A DNA stretch of 64,000 nt. Origin: Lysinibacillus sp. OF-1 (GTDB lineage Bacteria; Bacillota; Bacilli; Bacillales_A; Planococcaceae). Below the pieces are notes generated by a model, which made no database searches, was not told where the DNA came from, and worked only from the letters and a program-made list of their open reading frames with translations. Numbering within the stretch: the stretch's first letter is position 1; each line of letters opens with the position of its first letter. A program made the position numbers and the translations under genes. Location: the NCBI RefSeq assembly GCF_028356935.1, contig NZ_CP102798.1, positions 2,108,001 to 2,172,000 of the forward strand, written 5' to 3'. Positions 45,994 to 55,410 of the stretch are shown here, one piece after another.

Positions 45994-47592
45994 ATGCTAA
46001 CATATGAGCTTCTGGATTTAAGACTTCTAGCGGACGAGGGAACACTGAGTCCCGCTACGCTGACAGGGTTATTTCCAATGATTATCATTCCTACACAACC
46101 GATAGTTATTCGAACAGGGCAACGTACTTGTCGTATAGGAAAAGGGCAATTCGTCTTGCTTTTGTACCCGGAGAAGGACAGCCATATCGTCCCGAGCACT
46201 AGCGAAGGATTTATGCCTGTTTACAGCATCTCGTTTAATAGTTATCGATTGGCTAAACGTGAGAAAGAAGCGTTATTATATGTGATTGATACAGCCCATT
46301 TGCCTGCGCATGGGCAGGTCATGGAATTTCCTCGATATGCGGTAGGGCTGCTGAAAAATTTGATAGGGCAGTTTTCTCAAACGCAGAAACTAAATGCTGC
46401 CCCTAAGCTCCATTTGCTTCTGCACGAGTTCCTCGATACGATTTTTGAAAGAAAGAGTATTGATAACAGTTTTGTGACGAACGATCAAGCTATTCAGCAG
46501 GCTGTTACATATATCAAACAACATTTTGAAGCACCGCTAACACGTTCTTTTATGGCCAACATGACAGGCTTTAACGAAAGCTATTTCTCCTCGCTGTTTA
46601 AGAAGGAAACAGGGTGGAGCTTTGCTGAGTATGTGAATCAAATTCGGGTTGACCAAGCGAAGCTTATGCTACTTGGAACAAATGACAAATTGCAGGATAT
46701 TGCGTTGAAAACAGGATTTGCAGACGGCTCGTATTTGGGAAAAACTTTCACCAAGTATGTTCATCTTTCACCTAGTAGCTTTCGCAAGAGGAAGCAGAGC
46801 AACCGTATCGTTAGTATACAATTTCTTGGGGCATTACTCGCATTGGGAATTCAGCCTCTCGCTACAACACGAGAGCTGCTTCAATCATCCCAGCTATTGC
46901 ACAGACGATTGCCGAACATAGTAGAGATAGAATCTTTTGACCAAATAGAAGTGATACATCAACTAGCCCCGGAGTTAATCGTGGCACCAACCTATTTTTA
47001 TAACTACCCTGAAGTAATGAAAGCACTCGAACAAATTGCTCCTGTTCTGACTATTCCATGGGGACAGTTAGACAAGCTTGAAGAGGTGCGACTGCTTGGG
47101 ACACTCCTTGGGCGAACACAAGAGGCTGAAGATTGGATTGCGCAGCTACAGCAGTCCGCCATAGAGGCAAGAAAAGTCATCACACCATTTCTTCAGTCAG
47201 GCTCAACAGCAGGTATCTTTGAATTAAGTCACGATAACTTATGGCTGATCCCTTATCTATCGGTGCGCTCCGCCTACACTTTATATCAGCTATTAGGACT
47301 ACGAGCTCCTCAGACCATTCAACAGGAGGTACTTCAACCTGGTAAACATCTGAAAGTTAAAGAGCAGGATTTGCCCCTGTATGCGGCCAATCATATGTTT
47401 TTGATCGTACCTACTGATGATACAGAATCTTTCCGCACCAAACTGATGCAGCGTTCCGTGTGGCAACAGTTAGTGTATGAACAAGGCTGCCAATTACACT
47501 TACTTAAGCTTAATGAATTTTGGTTTGATGATGGTCTGTCTTTGGAGATTCAACTTGATGTAATAGTAAAATTGTTCACTAATCAAAGTTAA
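45994..47592 (+). CDS. AraC-type regulator fused to a siderophore-binding domain (Btr-like), 532 aa
   Basis: An N-terminal cupin-like part (1-160) is followed by a two-HTH AraC domain: AIQQAVTYIKQHFEAPLTRS, MANMTGFNESYFSSLFKKET and the second helix pair ALKTGFADGSYLGKTFTKY. Residues ~275-532 form a FecB-type binding domain (IVEIESFDQIEVI, ELIVAPTYFY). The layout matches B. subtilis Btr, which senses ferri-bacillibactin and activates feuABC. Directly downstream is a Fur-boxed binding lipoprotein, its likely target. GGGGAGGG precedes the ATG. Confidence 0.93.
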   Translation: MLTYELLDLRLLADEGTLSPATLTGLFPMIIIPTQPIVIRTGQRTCRIGKGQFVLLLYPEKDSHIVPSTSEGFMPVYSISFNSYRLAKREKEALLYVIDTAHLPAHGQVMEFPRYAVGLLKNLIGQFSQTQKLNAAPKLHLLLHEFLDTIFERKSIDNSFVTNDQAIQQAVTYIKQHFEAPLTRSFMANMTGFNESYFSSLFKKETGWSFAEYVNQIRVDQAKLMLLGTNDKLQDIALKTGFADGSYLGKTFTKYVHLSPSSFRKRKQSNRIVSIQFLGALLALGIQPLATTRELLQSSQLLHRRLPNIVEIESFDQIEVIHQLAPELIVAPTYFYNYPEVMKALEQIAPVLTIPWGQLDKLEEVRLLGTLLGRTQEAEDWIAQLQQSAIEARKVITPFLQSGSTAGIFELSHDNLWLIPYLSVRSAYTLYQLLGLRAPQTIQQEVLQPGKHLKVKEQDLPLYAANHMFLIVPTDDTESFRTKLMQRSVWQQLVYEQGCQLHLLKLNEFWFDDGLSLEIQLDVIVKLFTNQS

Positions 47593-47632
47593 ATCCAACA
47601 ATTTTCCCTATGCAACATCCAATTTATAGGCG

Positions 47633-47693
47633 TTGTCCTTGTATAAGACTGCCTCTATAATGAATATATCATCGCGAATGATAATCATTATCA
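47633..47693 (+). promoter_or_regulatory. Promoter with a perfect Fur box
   Basis: TTGTCC (47633-47638), a 17-bp spacer, and TATAAT (47656-47661) form a sigma-A promoter. TGATAATCATTATCA at 47679-47693 is a perfect 7-1-7 Fur box just after the expected transcript start. Iron repression of the lipoprotein gene is expected. Confidence 0.88.
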
Positions 47694-47710
47694 AACAAGG
47701 AGGTACAATC

Positions 47711-48679
47711 TTGTACTTACATAAGGTGTTAAAATCAATAGTATTTCTTGCTTTACTCGCTATACTGACGGCTTGTGGCAATGCCAATGACAGCGCCGAT
47801 TCCAATACTAATAAGGACATTTCCAAAACAGCTGAAACAACAGAATCAGCTACAAAAATAATCAAAACACAACGTGGTGATATTGAAATACCACGTCAAG
47901 CAAAGCGGATTGTAACAGACGGCTATTTACCAGAGTTACTTGTGTTAGGTATCAAGCCAATCGGCTCTACCCAATGGGATTTGGAGAACAAAGTAATTCA
48001 AGATCAGATTGATGGCATTGAAACCACTGGGGAAAGATCATTGGAGACAATCGTTCAGCTGAAACCGGATTTAATCATCACTTGGGTGGGTGATGAAAAG
48101 ATTCTTCAGCAGTATGAGAAAATCGCACCTACGCTTGCGCTCCCTTATAGCTCTTCAGGTGATATTTATGAAATAATGCGTCTTTTGGGCGATGCTTTGG
48201 ACAAAAAAGATGAAGCCGAGCAATGGATTAAGCATTTAGATAAGGCCGCAGAGGAAGCACGAGCACAGCTTGCGAACATTATTAAACCCGACGATACTTT
48301 TGCACTTATGGGCGTTTTTGTAGTAGATAAAGGATTTTATATTTATGGTGACGGAGGCTATAGGGGTGGTGAAGCCATCTACAAACATCTTCAATTAAAG
48401 TCACCAGCGAAACAACAGAAGGAAATGATTGGGAAAGAGTCCTATCGACAAGTTTCGTACGAAGTCATTCCTGAATATGCTGGCGATTATATTTTCATCG
48501 ATCAGGGAGATTTAATCTCAGAAGTATGGGGTGAGAGTGAGGGACTTTGGAAGTCACTAGACGCCGTGAAAAATGACCGAGTGTTCAAGCTGGACCCAGA
48601 TTTATTCTGGGGCAATGATCCAATATCATTAGAGCTGCAAATCAAAGAAGTAGTAAAAATGTTAACTAATAAACAATGA
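47711..48679 (+). CDS. Iron-siderophore ABC transporter substrate-binding lipoprotein, 322 aa
   Basis: TTG at 47711 lies 7 bp after AAGGAGG; a longer ATG-initiated frame would cross the promoter and Fur box. Lipobox LTAC (Cys21). The body is the FecB/FeuA fold with RIVTDGYLPELLVLGIKPIG, ETIVQLKPDLIITWVGDEK and a C-terminal DPISLELQIKEVVKML. It would deliver ferric siderophore (likely bacillibactin/enterobactin-type) to a permease that is not encoded here. Control by Fur and the upstream Btr-like activator is expected. Confidence 0.92.
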   Translation: MYLHKVLKSIVFLALLAILTACGNANDSADSNTNKDISKTAETTESATKIIKTQRGDIEIPRQAKRIVTDGYLPELLVLGIKPIGSTQWDLENKVIQDQIDGIETTGERSLETIVQLKPDLIITWVGDEKILQQYEKIAPTLALPYSSSGDIYEIMRLLGDALDKKDEAEQWIKHLDKAAEEARAQLANIIKPDDTFALMGVFVVDKGFYIYGDGGYRGGEAIYKHLQLKSPAKQQKEMIGKESYRQVSYEVIPEYAGDYIFIDQGDLISEVWGESEGLWKSLDAVKNDRVFKLDPDLFWGNDPISLELQIKEVVKMLTNKQ

Positions 48680-48696
48680 GAATGACATACATCATT

Positions 48697-48725
48697 AAAG
48701 GCCGCTCGTGATGAGTGGTCTTTAT
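48697..48725 (+). terminator. Terminator
   Basis: AAAGGCCGCTC and GAGTGGTCTTT pair with two GU-type contacts, followed by ATT. Confidence 0.65.
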
Positions 48726-48768
48726 TGTTGTTAGATAAAAAATAAATATACATTTATTTGTAAAAAAA

Positions 48769-49053
48769 ATGAAGCTTTACGGTACAATGAAAAGAGGCTT
48801 ACTAATAGCAACTCTTTTGGCAGTAAGTGCAATCTTTATTTATTGTAATAAATTATTTTATCCTCCTTTGCCAATCGACTCCCTCACATCAAAGGAAGCC
48901 ATACAAAAATTAAATACATTTCCCTTTGATTTAGTGGCGCTCTTCGATGATAAGAATGTAACTTGGTACATCCCAGCAAAAATAAGAATGACAAACAATA
49001 GGTCCATCATGCACCTTCTTTCTATTTTTACGATCATTGTAACAGGAATTTAG
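48769..49053 (+). pseudogene. Probably truncated small exported protein gene
   Basis: The frame MKLYGTMKRG with a hydrophobic segment (about 8-27) and NTFPFDLVALFDDKNVTWYI looks like the start of a small anchored protein, but the C-terminal part becomes a different hydrophobic run (RSIMHLLSIFTIIVTGI). About 25 bp later GTGCTTTAATGGAGAGAGACGG opens another short fragment (MERDGWSGAEF). This suggests an internal rearrangement. No ribosome site is convincing. Pseudogene status is inference. Confidence 0.4.
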
Positions 49054-49223
49054 TAGTTAGATGGAGGTGCTTTAATGGAGAGAGACGGTTGGTCAGGAGC
49101 TGAATTCATTAGATAAACAACGGTTTCGTATAGATAAAATAGATGACTATTAAAATGGTAGAACATGATAGTAATTGACACATTATTCAATGACTACTGA
49201 TAGGAATAGAGAGGTAGCGTTTT

Positions 49224-49646
49224 ATGAAACAAATTCAATCAAGCAATATCCAACCCGAAGTGAAAGTACTATTATCCTACGCCACTTCAGACAAGAAAGT
49301 AGCTAGAGAGTACCAATTATATATGGAAAGTCCAGAAAGAGAGTTATATGGCTATAGCATCGAGCAAGACATGGTGGGGTGTATCGGAATCGCAAAGAGG
49401 GATGGAAATCACTGTGAAATTAAACATCTTGCCGTATCACCAACGAATCGTGGAGAAGGGATTGGACGTGAGATGATTCGATATTTGAAAGAACACTATT
49501 CATTTTCTACGATTTATGCAGAAACGGACGAAGAAGCTGTTCATTTTTATAAAAATATTGGGTTTCACATTACAAGCTTAGGTGAAAAATACCCAGGTGT
49601 GGAGCGTTTTTCCTGCCTTTACAACTGCACTACTAATAGTCTGTAA
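49224..49646 (+). CDS. GNAT-family N-acetyltransferase, 140 aa
   Basis: Motif A KHLAVSPTNRGEGIGREMIRYL is clear around residues 73-94 (shown as HLAVSPTNRGEGIGREMI), and the end VHFYKNIGFHITSLGEKYPG is typical of GNAT motif B. GAGAGG precedes the ATG. Substrate unknown; no operon partners. Confidence 0.9.
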   Translation: MKQIQSSNIQPEVKVLLSYATSDKKVAREYQLYMESPERELYGYSIEQDMVGCIGIAKRDGNHCEIKHLAVSPTNRGEGIGREMIRYLKEHYSFSTIYAETDEEAVHFYKNIGFHITSLGEKYPGVERFSCLYNCTTNSL

Positions 49647-49711
49647 CGGCTATTTTTATGTCAGAGCGTAGTCAATTGCAATATTAGGTTTCAAAAGAAA
49701 GGAGCTACAGA

Positions 49712-50365
49712 ATGAGAAAAAAATGGTGGTTTATTGTAAGTGGCTTGGCGATAATGATAGCGGGCTATTCGGTCGTTCAATATATCGTATTCCATGCACA
49801 ACAGGCTGGGTTTGTTCAATTAAAGCTCATGCTTAGCGCTACATTGAATTCCTTTTGGTATAGTATGCTTTACATTCATATCATTTTTGGTGTGTTAGCC
49901 CTCGTAATCGGCCCTTTTACATTGTCCTCCACCTTAAGAGAGAAAAATGTGAAACGTCATAAACGATTAGGTAGCATCTACATGGTTAGTATTTTGTTCG
50001 GTGGTGTGGCAGGACTTTATTTAGCATTTCACGCAACTGGGGGATGGGTAGCACAGCTAGGCTTCGCTTTATTATCTATAGGCTGGCTCATCACGATGTT
50101 TCAAGCACTGGCTAACATTAAACAAAGAAACATCCAAGGACATCAAAAATGGATGCTAAGAAATTATGCTTTAACCTTTGCGGCAGTGACATTGCGAATC
50201 TACCTCCCCTTATTTACTGTATTATTTGGCTTTGAAAATTTCCAGTATAGTTATGCCGTCATCGCGTGGTTATGTTGGGTGCCAAATTTATTCGTGATGG
50301 AATGGTATATTCAGCGCAAGCTTCATGTCTTTATAGACAATCGACATGTAACAAAGACGACTTGA
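49712..50365 (+). CDS. DUF2306 membrane protein, 217 aa
   Basis: About six membrane segments with conserved His residues: IHIIFGVLALVIGPF, KRHKRLGSIYM and QGHQKWMLRNYALTFAAVTLR, which together identify the DUF2306 family of cytochrome b561-like integral membrane proteins of unknown function. GGAG precedes the ATG. It stands alone after the acetyltransferase. Confidence 0.88.
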   Translation: MRKKWWFIVSGLAIMIAGYSVVQYIVFHAQQAGFVQLKLMLSATLNSFWYSMLYIHIIFGVLALVIGPFTLSSTLREKNVKRHKRLGSIYMVSILFGGVAGLYLAFHATGGWVAQLGFALLSIGWLITMFQALANIKQRNIQGHQKWMLRNYALTFAAVTLRIYLPLFTVLFGFENFQYSYAVIAWLCWVPNLFVMEWYIQRKLHVFIDNRHVTKTT

Positions 50366-50597
50366 TTTGCAATAGATTAAAGAGAATGTAAAGCATAATG
50401 AATTCAATAATCACTAGTAATAATTTCTGTGCTTGTAAAGATAGGATACCAGCAATTGACCCTTTAACCATTCCTCAGTATGCACAGCCTTCTCCTCGTA
50501 ATTATGCGAATATTCTCGACAAGGTAACAGTAGTAGAGTATTGTTTTAGTAAGAGAAGTTATTATTTAGTTACTTTGGATAAATAAGGGGAATGACT

Positions 50598-51635
50598 ATG
50601 CATACAAAATTGCAAAATATTATAGTGGACATACAACAGAATCTTGATTTTTCGGGAACAATTCTAGTGGAAAATCAAGAGAAGGCTGCCTTAGTCAATC
50701 AAAGCTTTGGCTATGCAAATCGCTCGGAGCAAATTGAAAATAACACAAAAACGCGTTTTGGTATTGCATCTGGCTGTAAACTTTTTACTGCAATTGCTAT
50801 TTGTCAGCTTATCGAAAAAGGAAAGCTTTCTTTGGATAGTAAACTAAGTGACTGTTTAAACCATCATTTTAAGCATTTGGATGAGCAGATTACTATTGAA
50901 CATCTGCTAACGCATACTTCAGGAATTGCAGATTATTTTGATGAGGAAGAAATGGAGAATTTTGAAGAATTATGGGTTGAAAATCCAATGTATCAACTTC
51001 GAACATTACGTGATTTCTTACCTTTATTTCAGGATCGGCCGATGAAATATAGAGTAGGGGAGAGATTTCATTACAACAATGCCGGGTATATTTTATTAGG
51101 CTTAGTTATTGAGCATATTTCTGGTATGAACTTTTCTGACTACATTCAAAAAAATGTATTTGATCCAGCGAATATGAAGGAATCGGGCTATTTCTCGTTA
51201 GATTCTCTACCATCTAATACCGCAATAGGATACATAGATAACCCGGATGGTACATGGAAAACAAATATCTACTCCCTACCTGTAAAAGGAGGTTCGGATG
51301 GAGGAGCATTTGTAACGGCGAAGGATATGTCAAGGCTGTGGCACGCGCTGATGAACTTTGACCTTTTAAGTGAAGCTGTCACAACACAACTGCTAACACC
51401 TCATGTTGAGATGAATGAAAGTGATAGTTACGGGTATGGTGTATGGATTAAGAAAAACAGTGACCAATCTATTTTAAAATATCATGTGATGGGATATGAT
51501 CCAGGTGTGTGCTTCCATTCAGCTTATTATCCTGACTGCTCAACCAAAGTAGTTGTCTGTTCAAATAAATCGAGTGGAGCTATGAACATCATGAAGGGCA
51601 TAGAAGCAGCATTATTATCAGCTCAACCCTTATAA
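50598..51635 (+). CDS. Serine hydrolase of the beta-lactamase/PBP family, 345 aa
   Basis: Motif 1 SGCK (Ser near residue 55, Lys 58) in FGIASGCKLF, motif 2 YNN in FHYNNAGYI near 160, and a KGGSDGG third motif near 236. There is no signal peptide, so it is cytoplasmic. The family hydrolyses amide or ester bonds (class C beta-lactamase, D-aminopeptidase, esterase EstB); the substrate is unknown. ATG at 50598 fits AAGGGG better than the in-frame one at 50592. Confidence 0.92.
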   Translation: MHTKLQNIIVDIQQNLDFSGTILVENQEKAALVNQSFGYANRSEQIENNTKTRFGIASGCKLFTAIAICQLIEKGKLSLDSKLSDCLNHHFKHLDEQITIEHLLTHTSGIADYFDEEEMENFEELWVENPMYQLRTLRDFLPLFQDRPMKYRVGERFHYNNAGYILLGLVIEHISGMNFSDYIQKNVFDPANMKESGYFSLDSLPSNTAIGYIDNPDGTWKTNIYSLPVKGGSDGGAFVTAKDMSRLWHALMNFDLLSEAVTTQLLTPHVEMNESDSYGYGVWIKKNSDQSILKYHVMGYDPGVCFHSAYYPDCSTKVVVCSNKSSGAMNIMKGIEAALLSAQPL

Positions 51636-51734
51636 AATAAATAGAGCCTATGTGGAAACGGCTCTAATGTTTAATAGCATTGGTCGAATATCGCCCTTGT
51701 GTGTATGTGCCTTTTCTTCTCATTACCTATGAAG

Positions 51735-51929
51735 CTATTGACTGCTTGCGAGTGTATAACTAATACTCCAAACAATTAATATAAAGGTTATTATGACAAT
51801 CCTCGATTCAGTCGTTGTCGTGTATTGTCCCTTACTGAATTTTTTGAGTAGCTTAATAAGGTAATAGCTAAACAAAAAAGCGTAGAGGGGCATTAAATAA
51901 AAATTACTAAAGAAAAAGAACATTTCCAT
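51735..51929 (-). CDS. Small membrane protein, 64 aa
   Basis: Two hydrophobic segments (about 2-26 and 42-60) around a polar loop (KLLKKFSKGQYTTTTESR). The ATG at 51929 is about 9 bp after AAAGGT; a longer frame exists upstream without a ribosome site. No family recognised. Confidence 0.6.
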   Translation of the reverse strand: MEMFFFFSNFYLMPLYAFLFSYYLIKLLKKFSKGQYTTTTESRIVIITFILIVWSISYTLASSQ

Positions 51930-52071
51930 AGCTGAACAACCTTTCTTATCTTTATTAAAAATTACAGGATTATTGTGCAAACTGATTAAAAAGGAGCTAC
52001 TTTAATAAGTAGCCCCAAATTTGTTAATATTAGTATATTATTTTGTCTCTATTCCTGCAATCGCTACATTC

Positions 52072-52377
52072 TTATGGATCGCTATGTTTCTGTTTTTGGA
52101 ATTTCTTTTGTTTGTAGGTAATATAAGATGTTTTCAATGAAGCGTAACTACCAATGGCTGCGTAGCCATAAAACCAGCCCATGAAAAGCCCAGCAAGAAG
52201 GTTGTGGCGATGGCTGATGAAAATGGAAATGAATAAGCCGACGATTAATGCAATGGTCGGAACCCAAAAAGGTTTGATATGACCCAATTTTTTAATTAGT
52301 TGCGTAACAATCATCACGACAGGGACTGCAATGACGGCATCCCAAAAATTTGTATGTATTAGCGGAAAATGCTCCAT
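52072..52377 (-). CDS. Small membrane protein, holin-like, 101 aa
   Basis: Three or so membrane segments (about 10-30, 36-53, 60-80) with HIKPFWVPTIALIVGLFISI, then a basic Lys/Gln-rich tail (YKQKKFQKQKH). The overall layout resembles phage holin-type small proteins, but no lysin or phage gene is present. ATG at 52377 follows GAGGTGAGAG. Function unknown. Confidence 0.6.
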   Translation of the reverse strand: MEHFPLIHTNFWDAVIAVPVVMIVTQLIKKLGHIKPFWVPTIALIVGLFISIFISHRHNLLAGLFMGWFYGYAAIGSYASLKTSYITYKQKKFQKQKHSDP

Positions 52378-52588
52378 ACCTCTCACCTCAAGTAGACTGA
52401 CTTAGAACTTATTGTGGACATGAAGTAAGATTTTATGCAAAAGGAGATGAGGAGCGCTTGTAGGAATAGGCAAGCAAAAGAACATGATAATTAGCTTTGT
52501 CCTTTTAAGTGTCATCAAATGGAAATAGAGATTGAAATAGTTCGTCGAAAAAAATTGTTTAACAAATCTATGATAAAAGAGGTATGCT

Positions 52589-53113
52589 ATGTTTCCTATA
52601 TTACAAACTGAACGATTAGTGTTAAGAGAATTAGGGAGTCCTGATGCACAAGCTCTTCTTGATTGCTTTTCGAATCCTGAAGTTTTGCGCCATTATGGGC
52701 AACAACCCTTAACGAGCTTAGTACAAGTGCAACAAATCATTAAAAATTTTGCAAACAATTTTACCGAAAAACGTGGTATTAAATGGGGTATTGCATTAAA
52801 AGAACAAGAAGGAATTATTGGTACACTTGGCTTTCAAGAGTGGTCAATGGAGCATCGAAGAGCAGAAATCAGCTACGCACTATTTCCTGACTATTGGGGA
52901 AAGGGCTATGCTCAGGAAGCTGTGAAAAGAGCCATTTCCTATGGTTTTGAAGAGATGGATTTAGTACGTATTGGTGCTATTGTTTTTACAGAAAATGAAG
53001 CTTCTCAGCTACTATTGCAAAAAATAGGTTTCGAACAAGAAGGATTATTAAAAAAATATATGTATCAAAACAATATGCCACATGATACATATATGTATTC
53101 ACTCATAAAATAA
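52589..53113 (+). CDS. RimJ/RimL-type GNAT acetyltransferase, 174 aa
   Basis: It begins ILQTERLVLRELGSPDAQAL, the standard RimJ/RimL opening, has YALFPDYWGKGYAQEAVKRAI (motif A in part: YWGKGYAQEAV) and ends NEASQLLLQKIGFEQEGLLK. These enzymes acetylate protein N-termini or aminoglycosides/amino acids; the substrate is unknown. AGAGGT precedes the ATG. Confidence 0.92.
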   Translation: MFPILQTERLVLRELGSPDAQALLDCFSNPEVLRHYGQQPLTSLVQVQQIIKNFANNFTEKRGIKWGIALKEQEGIIGTLGFQEWSMEHRRAEISYALFPDYWGKGYAQEAVKRAISYGFEEMDLVRIGAIVFTENEASQLLLQKIGFEQEGLLKKYMYQNNMPHDTYMYSLIK

Positions 53114-53122
53114 AAAATTTTT

Positions 53123-53163
53123 TAAGACCAGATTCCCTAAGTTAGGGCTTCCGGTCTTTTTTT
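53123..53163. terminator. Bidirectional terminator
   Basis: AAGACCAGATTCCCTAA and the near complement ending CCGGTCTTTTTTT form a bulged stem with T runs on both strands between two convergent genes. Confidence 0.75.
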
Positions 53164-54311
53164 ATAGTTTCTGTGAATGTTTTACGACCTGGATTGATTT
53201 TAGCTACTTCCACATGAATTTTACTGATAGAATCCTCTGTTAATGGAATTTTTCCATCCTTTTCTAACCTTTTCCATGCTTTGACGTTGTCCCGATAAAG
53301 AGACTCTGATAATCGATAGATATCAACATCTAATTTTAAGCCTTCATTGAAGGTTTCATGGATTTCCTTTTTCACCTGTGTGATTATATGTTTTTCCAGC
53401 TCTTTTTCCGTTGTTTTTCCTTTAAAGCCATTAATGGTCGCATTGATTTTTAATTCGACTTCAAATGAAACATCTTCCTTTTTGACATGTGGTTTCACAT
53501 CGACATGAATTTTTTCAATACTCACGGTTAATTCTTCCTGACCATTTGTTTTTAATTGGAAGGTAATCTCACCGCGATTTGTATAGTTATGCATCCATTG
53601 ATTGCCTCTTGCTGCATTGTCTTGCAAAAATCCTTTAAAGCCATCTTTTGATAGGACACCAACCCCTGAAAAATAAGTTTCTTCTGTTCGATCCTCATCT
53701 GTTTGCCAATCTTCTTTAATGGACACATATGGGATGGTCACTTCATGGCTTGGTTCATTTAAACCAATGACGATATCTCTTATATTTTTGGGTTCAACAA
53801 AGGTTTCTTGTTCAGTTGGGTTAATCGGGTTACTTAATTTTGATGAGGACAAAGAATTTCTTAGGATGGGTGTGACAAGCAGCACTTCATCTACCGGATT
53901 TTTTGTACAGTACACCCAAATCTGGTACCTTGTATCGCGAAAACGTATCAATGTATCAATGACTGGAATAAAATGTTCATTTTCCATGGCCCGCTCTGAA
54001 AAGAGAAGAAACCTCATATGACCCCAAAATATTTCCTGATCGGAGGAGCGATACAATTTGTAAATCGCTTCTTCTACTGTTTTGCCAGTGGCACGACCCA
54101 CCTCCGCAGGAGCCACATCTGCACTGGGCTGAATCGATTTCGCAACATCGGCAAAATTAATCACCTGTAAATAGACAACATATTCATCGTTTTCATAGTC
54201 TACACCTACTGCATTAATATAGTACATTCTCTGTGGTTCAGTAATATCCCAGCATCCAGCGAGTAAGGTCGTCAATCCAATAATCATTAAAATTTTGAAA
54301 TATGGTTTCAT
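53142..54311 (-). CDS. Ger(x)C family spore germination lipoprotein, 389 aa
   Basis: Lipobox LAGC (Cys20), then the GerAC signature CWDITEPQRMYYINAVGVDYE (shown in part: CWDITEPQRMYYINAVG). The C-terminal half is the conserved GerC domain with KINATINGFKGKTTEKELEKHI (part) and late VEVAKINPGRKT. In germinant receptors it acts with GerA and GerB subunits in the spore inner membrane. No gerA/gerB genes flank it, so it is an orphan. ATG at 54311 follows AGTGGAG. Confidence 0.93.
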   Translation of the reverse strand: MKPYFKILMIIGLTTLLAGCWDITEPQRMYYINAVGVDYENDEYVVYLQVINFADVAKSIQPSADVAPAEVGRATGKTVEEAIYKLYRSSDQEIFWGHMRFLLFSERAMENEHFIPVIDTLIRFRDTRYQIWVYCTKNPVDEVLLVTPILRNSLSSSKLSNPINPTEQETFVEPKNIRDIVIGLNEPSHEVTIPYVSIKEDWQTDEDRTEETYFSGVGVLSKDGFKGFLQDNAARGNQWMHNYTNRGEITFQLKTNGQEELTVSIEKIHVDVKPHVKKEDVSFEVELKINATINGFKGKTTEKELEKHIITQVKKEIHETFNEGLKLDVDIYRLSESLYRDNVKAWKRLEKDGKIPLTEDSISKIHVEVAKINPGRKTFTETIKKDRKP

Positions 54312-54456
54312 CGTTTCTCCACTCAAAAGCTCTACCATTGTATTTTATAATGTTAGCTTAGACAAAAGGTGGTTATTTTATAAAATGATTATTTGTTTGA
54401 GTGTGTATATTCAGCACTTGCTTGTTTGCGTTATGATGAGAGAAGAGGTGAATAAG

Positions 54457-55251
54457 ATGACGATTATTTCCTATTCTATAATAAATACCTTTACAACAGA
54501 GCTATATAAAGGGAATCCAGCAGCAATATGTCTTGTAGATGCAGATGTTTCTGAGGAGACGATGCAAAAAATTGCACAGGAGGTACCTGTCCCGACAACA
54601 GTCTTTATTGAAAACAAACAGCTTGATTTTTCGATAAGATGGTTTACCCCAGAGACAGAAATCCCGATTTGTGGTCATGGCACCCTTGCTAGTGCTTTTT
54701 TGCTTTGGCAGCAGGGGATCGTGCCTAAGCATCAGACCATCACATTTCAATCAACAAATGGCCCTTTGCAGGCAAGATGGCAACAGGAGCGAGTGGAAAT
54801 TGCCATCAAAACGTATCCAATTGATGAAATAGTGTGTCCTCCAGCATTGGAAGACTGGTTAGGAAGTAAACCGATCTATGTAGGGAGTACCGAATTGGAT
54901 TATATCGTGGAACTAAGCAATGAAGACCTTATTGCACATTTCGAGCCAGATTTTTCTGCGATGGAACAATTTCCTGTTAGGGGGATATGTGTGACCAGTA
55001 AGTCGAGGGAAGAGGGCATTGATATAGTATCCCGCTTTTTTTCTCCAGCACAAGGAATTGACGAAGATCATGTTAATGGGTCTAGTCATGGTGCACTTGG
55101 GCCATACTGGTGTGAAAAATTATTGAAAAACCAGCTAGTAAGCAAGCAGCTTTCCAAACGGGGCGGTATTTTATACGTAACACCCCAACGCGAAACAGTA
55201 GCGATAGCGGGTTCAGCCGTTCTCGTGTTGAATGGAAGATTAAGCATTTAA
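54457..55251 (+). CDS. PhzF family isomerase, 264 aa
   Basis: The start IISYSIINTFTTELYKGNPAA and the motif TPETEIPICGHGTLAS mark the PhzF/YddE fold (diaminopimelate-epimerase-like), with the catalytic Glu in the KGNPAAICLVDADV..E region and the HGTLASAF loop; later DHVNGSSHGALGPYW matches the second half. Members isomerise or hydrolyse small acids; the substrate is unknown. ATG at 54457 has AGAGGTG upstream; the frame extends back to overlap the germination gene, so it is divergent from it by about 145 bp. Confidence 0.9.
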   Translation: MTIISYSIINTFTTELYKGNPAAICLVDADVSEETMQKIAQEVPVPTTVFIENKQLDFSIRWFTPETEIPICGHGTLASAFLLWQQGIVPKHQTITFQSTNGPLQARWQQERVEIAIKTYPIDEIVCPPALEDWLGSKPIYVGSTELDYIVELSNEDLIAHFEPDFSAMEQFPVRGICVTSKSREEGIDIVSRFFSPAQGIDEDHVNGSSHGALGPYWCEKLLKNQLVSKQLSKRGGILYVTPQRETVAIAGSAVLVLNGRLSI

Positions 55252-55410
55252 AAGCCGCTTAGATAAGAGAGATGAATGAAAGTTTACAAAAGGATTGTTA
55301 TTTGCATCCTATTCATAAATACCAACGCCTTTTTGGTGTTTGTCAATTTTTATCAACTGACGATGGTTTGCACTATTTGCAGGAAAGAACTAAAAAAATT
55401 TTAAATTGGT

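Noticed and set aside
50398..50586. A 62-codon frame before the beta-lactamase-fold gene
   Set aside because: No ribosome site and random-looking composition.
52072..52377. A phage holin as a prophage marker
   Set aside because: Only the membrane layout is holin-like; no lysin, integrase or structural gene is nearby.
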